The notes beneath the pieces were generated by a model. It did not search any database. It saw nothing but the letters and a program-made list of their open reading frames with translations, and was not told the DNA's origin. Shown piece by piece: positions 1 to 6,097 of a stretch of DNA of 6,143 bases. The position numbers and the translations under genes were made by a program. Every line of letters starts with the position of its first letter. Position 1 is the stretch's first letter. The stretch is from Thermoplasmata archaeon (GTDB taxonomy: Archaea; Thermoplasmatota; Thermoplasmata; Thermoplasmatales; Thermoplasmataceae), in NCBI GenBank assembly GCA_021850745.1, contig JAJZKX010000121.1:1-6143 (forward strand), written 5' to 3'.

Positions 1-1284
1 GCCATTTAACGGATTAATACTGAAATTTTCAACGGGATAGGGATAACCAGAGTCATTAACGTCTAATTCAACTTCCCTGGCCAGGATCAGAGTTGAATTT
101 AACACCGATACAGGAAGGATAGTGCCCTCTGATCCTTCAACTGATGTGTCAACGAAGACAGCTGTAGAATTTATAAGGTCCAGGTACGACTTTCCATAAG
201 ACTGGGCACCATCGCCCATTTCAAAGGAATTCTCATTAAAGTCAGTTGAAGAATTCATGAAGTAATATGTGGAATTCACTGAAACCACCGAGAAATAGTT
301 CTCCCCCAGCAGTCTTACCCAACTGTTTGAAAAAAGCGTTATGGAAAGATTGAATATTCCAAGGGCATCGGTTGTGTTAAACTCTTTGCTCAGCCAGAAA
401 TCACTTTTATTGAGATAAAATGCCATCCTTTTAGACATTGCTGATACATTCAGATTCAACTGAACAGTCTTCATTCCTTCCCCCAATCTGTATGGAAGTG
501 TTATGTTGTCAAGAATTCCTGACTTCGTGTAGAGATAAAAGTACACCCCTGAGCTTTCGTTTGCAAGCGCTTTGTAGCTGATGGAGAAATTAAGCATATC
601 AATAATGGGATTTATCGATGTGTTTATCACTGAACGTGTTGTCATATTTCCCGGGGTGCTGTCAGGATACTGCGAGTTGTAATTGACACCATAAATGTTG
701 CCTGCCCTGAAATTACCAGGGTCTTTGAGGATCATTTGCCCTCCTATTCTGCTATCGTCTACAGAAACATTTGAGCCAAATGTTTCAATTCTAAGAGCTT
801 TATTTGATTCATTCACATTCCCTCCATTATTCTCCCCGACAACGGAGTGATTGACCATAGCCCTTGTATCAGACAGATAAAGTGTGCCTGAATAGTTTAG
901 ATTTGAATATTCAACCTGAAAAAGAGACCCTGATCCCTTCACACTGACGTTAAGGAACTTCACTCTGTTTATTGATATATTGGAAATGAATAAGTTACAG
1001 TTTTCGAGAGTAAGATGCCCATATACGGTGAGGTTTATAGAATCAAGCTCGGTTGAGGTTATAACAATATTCCGGTCGCTGATTGTTAGATTATTACCCG
1101 GAGATATGGTCAAATTCTGGTCTATGTAGAAATTTGAATTAAGTTTCGGAACCGGAGATCTGTTTTCAACCAGTGAAGTTTGAGAGTAGACTCCTTTTTG
1201 CGTTATAATGTGGCCAGGTAAATAAATGGACAATACAAAAATAATGACAAAGACTGTGAGTGTACGAGTGGTAGCTGCGGTCAT
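1..1284 (-). CDS. Exported, sequon-rich surface protein (3' end outside window)
   Basis: This reading frame is open from an ATG at 1284 down to base 1, giving 428 residues with no stop, so the C-terminus lies outside the window. Residues 9-23 (LTVFVIIFVLSIYLP) form one hydrophobic segment after a short N-terminus with one Arg, as in a Sec signal peptide or signal anchor. The rest is polar, rich in Asn, Ser, Thr and aromatic residues, with a single Cys (96). Residues 55-140 show short alternating beta strands (for example LTVYGHLTLENCNLFIS) like a right-handed beta-helix; residues 226-330 look like a beta-sandwich; a second strand-rich part begins near 368. I count 24 N-x-S/T sequons plus one followed by Pro. 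No catalytic motif is visible. A cell-surface or S-layer-associated glycoprotein is the inference; the exact family is not recognised. The ATG is supported by a TATA box centred 28 bp upstream, consistent with leaderless translation. Confidence 0.8.
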   Translation of the reverse strand, partial: MTAATTRTLTVFVIIFVLSIYLPGHIITQKGVYSQTSLVENRSPVPKLNSNFYIDQNLTISPGNNLTISDRNIVITSTELDSINLTVYGHLTLENCNLFISNISINRVKFLNVSVKGSGSLFQVEYSNLNYSGTLYLSDTRAMVNHSVVGENNGGNVNESNKALRIETFGSNVSVDDSRIGGQMILKDPGNFRAGNIYGVNYNSQYPDSTPGNMTTRSVINTSINPIIDMLNFSISYKALANESSGVYFYLYTKSGILDNITLPYRLGEGMKTVQLNLNVSAMSKRMAFYLNKSDFWLSKEFNTTDALGIFNLSITLFSNSWVRLLGENYFSVVSVNSTYYFMNSSTDFNENSFEMGDGAQSYGKSYLDLINSTAVFVDTSVEGSEGTILPVSVLNSTLILAREVELDVNDSGYPYPVENFSINPLNG

Positions 1285-1308
1285 ATGCCTACGGCAGGAT
1301 GTACCCAA

Positions 1309-1323
1309 ATTATAAAATTCTAT
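1309..1323 (-). promoter_or_regulatory. Archaeal promoter (BRE/TATA) of the surface-protein gene
   Basis: On the minus strand the heptamer TTATAAT (1315-1309) lies inside GAATTTTATAATTT, preceded by a purine-rich AGAATAGAA stretch that suits a BRE. Its centre is 28 bp upstream of the ATG at 1284, so transcription should begin at or within a few bases of the start codon. The same heptamer sits 27 bp upstream of the flippase start. The site lies in the 70-bp gap after the glycosyltransferase stop, so the surface-protein gene probably has its own promoter. Confidence 0.6.
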
Positions 1324-1354
1324 TCTCCAGACCAGTTTTTGCTTTGAGTAACAA

Positions 1355-2365
1355 TCAGTATTCAGGAGTCACATAGAGAGAAAGGCTATTGCTCATCTCA
1401 CTGAACAGATTACTGTTTTTCCTTAAAAATTTTAATAGAACCCTGTGGATATTAAGATGTACATGCGATGAGACATCACCCAGCCTCTGGTACTCCTTCA
1501 GGACCAGAGATTCAAGCAAAGACTCCATAAAAATTGTAAGGTTATTCCTGTCATAATTGATCGGCTTAACCGAGTGAAAATGCTTTATTATCTGGGCCAG
1601 CGCAGCAATGCCCCTTATCCTTAGACCCTCATATTCTGCCAGCAATGAGGAGAAATAATTCATCTCTTTGAAATTAAGATTACAGGATATTATAAGGTCC
1701 CTGACATTCTGCATCCGTTCAGTGTATGGCATCCTGTTCAGGGTGAATATCTTGGAAAGGCCGATTATGTCCTCGATTCCATAGCCATTACTTGGTATAA
1801 GATCAGACGGCATGGCCATTGTTCCGTAATTCATACTTATCCTGGCAAATAGGTCAAGGTCTTCTCCAAGCAATAGCTCGCGCCACCCACCAACCTCCCT
1901 TACAATGTCTGAACTTACCAGAGGCAGTTCAGAGTAGTAAAGCCTCTTAAGCCTGAATTTCAGGAACGAATGCAGTATGTCGGAAAATTGAATAGGGTAC
2001 GAAATCTCTGGATTAAATGGTACTATGAATTTGCCAGTAGCTTTTTCAAACGACATCTGCTTTCCCTTTCCGGGGGATGAAAAATCCTCCACATTTAGCT
2101 GAAATTGAGGGCAATTTTCTCTCATTAGAAGTATTCTTGCCATAGATTTCAGGCTACTCTTGAATGAAGTGGTAAGAATTATTTCGAAATCCCTCCCCAG
2201 CTCCTCCCCTATCCGGGAAATGCTGTAAATGGAGTTTTCCACCTTTTCATCTATTGCACTGGAAGCGGCTATAAAAGAAATCCTGTAATTGTAGTCTGTG
2301 GGCTCTAACAAGGAATTTTTTTGACCAAGAAGAGCCTCCATGGAATCCATCACTTTTGAATGCAT
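1355..2365 (-). CDS. Glycosyltransferase family 2-like (GT-A fold) protein, degenerate donor site
   Basis: 336 residues, no signal peptide or membrane segment, so cytoplasmic. The N-terminal 200 residues follow the family 2 plan: first strand ISFIAAS (29-35), strand DFEIILTTS (59-67), the S-P-G-K-G-K-Q...A-T-G-K loop (97-112) followed by a strand, and the acceptor-side block VGGWRELLLGEDLDLFARI (158-176), which matches the GGW-x-E-x(3)-GED-x-DL-x-x-R signature closely. The residues that normally bind nucleotide sugar and metal are absent: the DDGS-like site reads TTSF (65-68) and the DxD site reads NPE (118-120). Residues 200-336 are helical in appearance and match nothing I recognise. It may be an unusual metal-independent transferase or a non-catalytic relative. 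The called start is the ATG at 2365, but the TATA-like box at 2370-2377 is too close to it; ATGs at 2350 (residue 6) or 2341 (residue 9) fit better. Family call good, activity unproven. Confidence 0.8.
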   Translation of the reverse strand: MHSKVMDSMEALLGQKNSLLEPTDYNYRISFIAASSAIDEKVENSIYSISRIGEELGRDFEIILTTSFKSSLKSMARILLMRENCPQFQLNVEDFSSPGKGKQMSFEKATGKFIVPFNPEISYPIQFSDILHSFLKFRLKRLYYSELPLVSSDIVREVGGWRELLLGEDLDLFARISMNYGTMAMPSDLIPSNGYGIEDIIGLSKIFTLNRMPYTERMQNVRDLIISCNLNFKEMNYFSSLLAEYEGLRIRGIAALAQIIKHFHSVKPINYDRNNLTIFMESLLESLVLKEYQRLGDVSSHVHLNIHRVLLKFLRKNSNLFSEMSNSLSLYVTPEY

Positions 2366-2369
2366 TATG

Positions 2370-2377
2370 TAAATATA
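2370..2377 (-). promoter_or_regulatory. TATA box of the glycosyltransferase gene
   Basis: The minus strand reads CTTATATTTAC here, a good archaeal TATA box. Its centre is only 8-9 bp upstream of the first ATG (2365) but 23-24 bp upstream of the ATG at 2350 and 32-33 bp upstream of the one at 2341. Predicted transcription start is near 2347, which favours translation from one of the two downstream ATGs. No better box is seen further upstream. Confidence 0.5.
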
Positions 2378-2384
2378 AGGATAT

Positions 2385-2399
2385 CAAATGTATCATTTG
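2385..2399. repeat. Short inverted repeat, candidate operator
   Basis: CAAATG-TAT-CATTTG is a perfect 6-bp inverted repeat with a 3-bp spacer. It begins 7 bp upstream of the glycosyltransferase TATA box, just beyond where the BRE would be. A dimeric transcription factor bound here could activate or block the promoter. It is short, so chance is not excluded. Confidence 0.35.
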
Positions 2400-2465
2400 T
2401 TCTTTGTCTGAATTCCAGCATGCTTAGCAGGTGAAACACTTTTAATTCTGATTTCGCATAGCTCT

Positions 2466-2480
2466 TAAATTAAAAATTTA
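2466..2480. repeat. AT-only inverted repeat upstream of the membrane-protein promoter
   Basis: TAAAT-TAAAA-ATTTA is a 5-bp inverted repeat with a 5-bp spacer, ending 5 bp before the likely TATA element at 2486-2493. Its position mirrors that of the repeat at 2385-2399 beside the opposite promoter. It consists only of A and T, so chance occurrence is likely. Confidence 0.2.
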
Positions 2481-2493
2481 GAAAGTATTTTAT
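2481..2493 (+). promoter_or_regulatory. BRE/TATA of the zinc-ribbon membrane protein gene
   Basis: AGAAAG followed by TATTTTAT gives a purine-rich BRE-like part and a TATA-like element centred 25-26 bp upstream of the ATG at 2515. The predicted transcript would begin at or next to the start codon, and no Shine-Dalgarno sequence precedes the ATG. The box is less perfect than those of the neighbouring genes. Confidence 0.45.
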
Positions 2494-2514
2494 TTTTCCT
2501 GTTGTTGCCATATA

Positions 2515-3303
2515 ATGGCCAAGATATGTCCAAACTGCCAATTTTCAAATGATGATAACAGCACAAAATGTTCAGTTTGTGGTCAGGATTTGTCCTCAGA
2601 CTTTCCTGTCAATAATAATACTAATAAATCAAATGCGGGAGCAATTGGGGGCCTCAAACTGCTCCGGAATGGATATTCCATTTTCATTCTGGAATTTATC
2701 CTTGGAATAGCACTGAGTTTTGCACTTATAAGGAGTTTTAGCATAGACGCGTTTTTAGGCCCTATTGGGACAATTAGTTCTGCCAGCACATTAAGCACAT
2801 TGTCTACATTTACCACCTACATCATAGTAATTCTCGTGGTAGAGGTCATAATATCCATCTTAGGTTACATCCTGATTTACAGAGGCTTGGGTGTGCTATC
2901 AAATCTTAAACATAACGTAAAAACAGGCTCAACCGGTGCATTGCTTATTATCATAGGTTTTATAATGGTTGCCGTTTTTGCCATCGTAGTACTCGCTGTG
3001 TCCCCGTCATTCCTCTCTTCAACCACTTCAACTACTTCATCACCCTCCACTTTCATGGCATTTGGCGGACTTTTCGAGATTTTTATATTACTCGCGGTCG
3101 GGGGAATCCTCCTTTTCATTGGAATTATTATGCTTACTATTGGGGTATTCAGGGTTGGCTCAGCATTTTCCAGTGGGTCCGTGGAGGCAGGAGCGATACT
3201 TGCAATATTCCTGTCCATAATTGGGTACATAATTCTGGTGGTAGGTCTTAATGGGATCATCAAAAGATACAGAAACGCTACTGATTCCCAGTCTGGAATT
3301 TAG
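2515..3303 (+). CDS. Zinc-ribbon multi-pass membrane protein, DUF973-like
   Basis: 262 residues. The N-terminus carries a compact zinc ribbon, CPNC at 5-8 and CSVC at 19-22, then an Asn/Ser-rich linker (about 27-42). Five hydrophobic helices follow at about 53-73, 101-123, 140-161, 184-210 and 224-246. The loops between helices 1 and 2 (83-100) and 3 and 4 (165-180) are Ser/Thr tracts, and one of them is probably exposed on the outside. The pattern GGLKLLRNGY before helix 1, YRGLGVLSN after helix 2, and a Gly-rich GxxLLxIG-type last half resembles DUF973 membrane proteins of Thermoplasmata and Sulfolobales, whose function is unknown. The ribbon presumably faces the cytoplasm and could bind a protein or nucleic acid. 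The ATG start is supported by the zinc ribbon beginning at once and by a TATA-like element 25 bp upstream. Function unknown. Confidence 0.85.
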   Translation: MAKICPNCQFSNDDNSTKCSVCGQDLSSDFPVNNNTNKSNAGAIGGLKLLRNGYSIFILEFILGIALSFALIRSFSIDAFLGPIGTISSASTLSTLSTFTTYIIVILVVEVIISILGYILIYRGLGVLSNLKHNVKTGSTGALLIIIGFIMVAVFAIVVLAVSPSFLSSTTSTTSSPSTFMAFGGLFEIFILLAVGGILLFIGIIMLTIGVFRVGSAFSSGSVEAGAILAIFLSIIGYIILVVGLNGIIKRYRNATDSQSGI

Positions 3304-3322
3304 TTCGCACATTTGTTATAAT

Positions 3323-3338
3323 GAGGAAAAATTATAAT
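3323..3338 (+). promoter_or_regulatory. BRE/TATA of the flippase gene, with a second TATA-like copy upstream
   Basis: GAGGAAAAA followed by TTATAAT (3332-3338) is a purine-rich BRE plus TATA box centred 27 bp upstream of the TTG at 3362. A second TTATAAT occurs 16 bp further upstream at 3316-3322. The spacing supports a leaderless transcript beginning at the TTG codon and argues that the gene does not depend only on read-through from the membrane-protein gene that ends 58 bp before it. Confidence 0.55.
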
Positions 3339-3361
3339 CCCATTTCCCCATTGCGAGTAAA

Positions 3362-4891
3362 TTGGTCATTTCCATACTGAAGGTAGAGCGTCAATCAGCA
3401 GTAGCTGGCAGTGTATACCAGTATGCCAGCACATTCACTTTTTTTATTAGCGGATTGATATTCTACATTTTTCTTGCGAAGACATTCTCCACTTCAATTG
3501 TAGGGGAGATGTCACTCTTAATCGCAATCGTTACAATATTCAACATTGTTTTCAGTCTTGGACTTCAGCAAGGTGCCCAGCATTTCATATCATATTATCT
3601 CGGCAGAGGAGATTACGAGGCAGTTCATTCTCTTATAATGAAAATGATTGTCATAGGCCTTATCTTTGCGGCCATAGGTTCTGCAGTGACCTTCGTGATT
3701 GCACCTTACATAAGCATATTGTTCTTCCACACTTCCTCAGATTACCTTGTTGTTAGATACCTTGCAATTGAATTGTTCTTTCTCGTCTGTTTCAGCATAT
3801 TCAATGGAATAATACTGGGCCTTCAGGGCTTCAGGTTCTCTGCAATCATTTCAATATTCGGGCAATCTTTTTCATATTTTATTTCATTCATTCTTCTCTA
3901 CATGACACATAGCATAACCTATGCCATTCTGGGACTTGCCCTTGGTTACGGTGGCAGTGTCTTTGTCTTTCTGATGGGAATGATATTCTTTTTGGATTTC
4001 AGCAAAAGAAGAGCTGAAAGAATTACACTACGTCCCGTTTTCGAATATTCCTTCCCATTGCTTCTTTCAAGCATCATAGGGTACGGGTCTTCATACATTG
4101 ACAGGTTTGTGGTCGCCTATTTCTTAAGGACTGCAGAATTAGGCATATATAGCTTTGTTCTGCTGATTTCCAGTTCACTTGCTATTCTTGCCGGCCCAAT
4201 AAACAATATTCTTCTTCCAAAGTTCTCTGAGCTCTATTCAAATGGCCAGAGAGCAGACATAAAGGATGCGACAGCAGTTTCATCCAGCGTTCTCTCCTAT
4301 CTTTACACTCCAGCCGCACTTGGAGTTGCAGCTCTGGCACCACAGATACTTGAACTGTTCGCAGATGACCAGTACCTTCCTGGAACCGGACCTTTGATGA
4401 TTCTTCTATTCATAACTGCCGTTTTCGTCACTCAGAATGTGCTTACACAGTCTGTATCCTCAGTGAGGGCGACAAGGTTCTTCATAATAGTCACAATTTC
4501 AACTTTGATCTCAAATGTGACTCTTTCATTCACACTGATCCCCAGCATGGGTCTAAGCGGGGCTGCCCTTGCAAACTCATCAGTTAGCGTTACAAGCTTC
4601 CTGCTTCTTTTTGCATATTCCAGGAAGCTAGGAATTTTTGGAATTGATGCTAAGAGGCTTGGGAAGATCTGGTTATCCGCAACGGTAATGTTTGGAGTTA
4701 TATACTATCTTCAGATGAGCATAATGTCTTCATTGATCTTCCTTCCTTTACTCATTGTTTTAGGCGGAGTGATCTACATTGGCTTATCAAAACTGCTTAA
4801 GGCCTTTCCGCTTGAGGTTCGAGGGCAGATTATTGAGGTATTTTCATTCGGTTCTTCCAGAATGAAGAAAGTGCTGAACCTTGTAATTTAA
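3362..4891 (+). CDS. Polysaccharide / lipid-linked oligosaccharide flippase, MOP superfamily (Wzx-like)
   Basis: 509 residues, the normal family length, with about 14 membrane helices (roughly 20-39, 45-70, 91-113, 130-153, 160-181, 185-211, 228-250, 258-280, 310-332, 342-362, 370-392, 397-420, 435-450, 456-478). Family hallmarks are GLQQGAQHFISYYLGRGD (67-84) after helix 2, SSYIDRFVVAYFL (243-255) with a charged D-R pair in helix 7, and MGLSGAALANS (396-406) in helix 12. Such proteins move lipid-linked glycans or related polyprenyl precursors from the cytoplasmic to the outer face of the membrane, which would feed N-glycosylation or exopolysaccharide assembly here. The start is TTG: the frame is open only to 3338, contains no ATG or GTG before it, and the TATA box is 27 bp upstream. 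Substrate is not deducible. It converges with the debranching-type gene. Confidence 0.88.
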   Translation: MVISILKVERQSAVAGSVYQYASTFTFFISGLIFYIFLAKTFSTSIVGEMSLLIAIVTIFNIVFSLGLQQGAQHFISYYLGRGDYEAVHSLIMKMIVIGLIFAAIGSAVTFVIAPYISILFFHTSSDYLVVRYLAIELFFLVCFSIFNGIILGLQGFRFSAIISIFGQSFSYFISFILLYMTHSITYAILGLALGYGGSVFVFLMGMIFFLDFSKRRAERITLRPVFEYSFPLLLSSIIGYGSSYIDRFVVAYFLRTAELGIYSFVLLISSSLAILAGPINNILLPKFSELYSNGQRADIKDATAVSSSVLSYLYTPAALGVAALAPQILELFADDQYLPGTGPLMILLFITAVFVTQNVLTQSVSSVRATRFFIIVTISTLISNVTLSFTLIPSMGLSGAALANSSVSVTSFLLLFAYSRKLGIFGIDAKRLGKIWLSATVMFGVIYYLQMSIMSSLIFLPLLIVLGGVIYIGLSKLLKAFPLEVRGQIIEVFSFGSSRMKKVLNLVI

Positions 4892-4918
4892 AGTATCAAC
4901 CATCGTTCTCTCCCTATA
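4892..4918. other. Convergent 27-bp intergenic gap
   Basis: The stops of the flippase gene (TAA, 4889-4891) and the debranching-type gene (TGA, 4921-4919) face each other. The plus strand has a pyrimidine-rich CGTTCTCTCCCT stretch that might help termination of the flippase transcript, but there is no T-run or hairpin on either strand, so both transcripts may run into the opposite gene. Confidence 0.4.
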
Positions 4919-6097
4919 TCAGGCTTTGAGACTGGGGAAATTATTTTTGATAAATATAAAGGTTCCAACAGTCCAAGCCTGTGGATCGCATGGCCTTATC
5001 CTCAATTTTTCCTGAGGAATAAGAGAGCCCCTTGCGTCTGCTGAATAGTATTCTGGAAACGAGCCAATAGAGGTTAGCGCTTTCATAACACCTGCAGCTA
5101 CTGCCTCCGCTTCACGCCTGAAATCGGCTCTTATCAGAGACCTGATGACAAGAAAATTATCATGAGGCCAAATAGAGCCTCTCTGATACGCAAGATGGTC
5201 GAATTCTTTCTCCCCGGATGACATGCATCTCATTCCGTATTCTGTCAAAAGATCACTCTCCATTGCTCTATTGACCATACTTATTTCTTCCCCTCTGTTC
5301 ATCATACCGAGGCCAAGGCAGTAAAGAGGATCTGTCGTTATCGCACGGCATGCCACACCATCCCCATCTATCGCCAGTGCAGGGTATCCTTTCTCCTCTA
5401 TCCAGAATCTATCGTAGAACAATGCTCTCAGCAAGGATAGCCTCTCCCTAACTTCATTTAACATGTCAGGGCCTAGGAATTCCTGTATCTCTGTACCCGA
5501 ACACAAGATAAGATCAAAGGCTTCTACAAAGAAAGCCTGTACTCCTGAAACAAAAACAGGAGATTTCAGTCTCTCCAGAATATCTCCTATTCCATCTCTC
5601 CAGCACTGCGAGGCAAGGCCCTTTGCCACAGGGGATTTGTCATAACCAAGAAATTCCCTTTCATGAACAGAACTCAACAGGAATTCAATGGACACTTTGA
5701 GACTATACAGCATCTGTGTATTCAGATCATTTGCCTTACTTTTCAGATAAGTGAGAAGTGTTATGACGTATAGAGGGGTACTATCAACTGAGAAATAATT
5801 GGGACCATACTTAAGCCAAGGAACATCTTTGGACCTCTTCTCAATCAGAGAAATATCAAGATTTACCTCATGAGGAATTTTTCCAGGGCTTTCAGCTATT
5901 TCAAAATCATAAGTTTTTCCTTGAAACTTTGCGAGAGATTTCAGGCTCGCGATTGCAATGTTCGGATACATTTCAATGAGGGAAAGGGACGTTATCATAG
6001 AATCTCGTCCGAACAACGACATGAACTTGGGGTACCCTGCATATAGAAACCCTTCAGGCGACTTGAGTTTGTTAATTGCTACAATCTCATCTGGCAA
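4919..6097 (-). CDS. Glycogen-debranching-type (alpha/alpha)6 glycosidase, catalytic domain only
   Basis: 392 residues matching the amylo-alpha-1,6-glucosidase / debranching catalytic domain from start to end: AGYPKF..LFGRDS (20-33), ESPGKIPHEV (69-78), SVDSTPLY (103-110), CWRDGIGD (165-172), PALAIDGD (249-256), GMRCMS (288-293), RGSIWPHDN (316-324), FPEYY (357-361) and DPQAW (381-385). Enzymes of this group hydrolyse alpha-glucosidic bonds in glycogen or other oligosaccharides. By analogy, Asp168 and Glu359 are candidate acid and base. There is no signal peptide, so cytoplasmic. Relatives usually have 600-700 residues with an N-terminal beta-rich domain, which is lacking. The start at 6097 is TTG, has no ribosome-binding site, and follows an in-frame TGA by 12 bases; an out-of-frame ATG lies at 6113. 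The protein may be naturally short, 5'-truncated or frameshifted. Substrate unknown. Confidence 0.82.
   Translation of the reverse strand: MPDEIVAINKLKSPEGFLYAGYPKFMSLFGRDSMITSLSLIEMYPNIAIASLKSLAKFQGKTYDFEIAESPGKIPHEVNLDISLIEKRSKDVPWLKYGPNYFSVDSTPLYVITLLTYLKSKANDLNTQMLYSLKVSIEFLLSSVHEREFLGYDKSPVAKGLASQCWRDGIGDILERLKSPVFVSGVQAFFVEAFDLILCSGTEIQEFLGPDMLNEVRERLSLLRALFYDRFWIEEKGYPALAIDGDGVACRAITTDPLYCLGLGMMNRGEEISMVNRAMESDLLTEYGMRCMSSGEKEFDHLAYQRGSIWPHDNFLVIRSLIRADFRREAEAVAAGVMKALTSIGSFPEYYSADARGSLIPQEKLRIRPCDPQAWTVGTFIFIKNNFPSLKA

Larger units (their letters stand above)
2366..2514. promoter_or_regulatory. Divergent intergenic promoter region
   Basis: This 149-bp gap separates the minus-strand glycosyltransferase gene from the plus-strand zinc-ribbon membrane protein gene. 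It holds a TATA-like element facing each way, one inverted repeat beside each, and a central segment (about 2400-2460) of higher GC with an 8-bp palindrome AGCATGCT at 2417-2424. I see no small gene or RNA gene in it. Shared regulation of the two genes is possible but not shown. Confidence 0.55.

Noticed and set aside
1285..1354. Search for a transcription terminator after the glycosyltransferase gene
   Set aside because: No T-run or stable hairpin is seen on the minus strand; the gap mainly holds the next promoter.
2507..2519. Inverted repeat GCCAT-ATA-ATGGC over the start codon of the membrane-protein gene
   Set aside because: Arms are only 5 bp, and with a leaderless transcript the left arm would not be in the mRNA, so it cannot form a start-hiding hairpin. 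As a DNA operator it is possible but unsupported.
2583..2816. Open frame of 77 codons on the minus strand
   Set aside because: It lies wholly opposite the zinc-ribbon membrane protein, has no promoter or domain, and its composition is the reverse image of that gene.
2877..3263. Open frame of 128 codons on the minus strand
   Set aside because: Antisense shadow of the membrane-helix part of the same gene; Met/Pro/Thr-rich, with no recognisable motif.
5463..5645. Open frame of 60 codons on the plus strand
   Set aside because: Antisense to the conserved centre of the debranching-type gene; no upstream signals.
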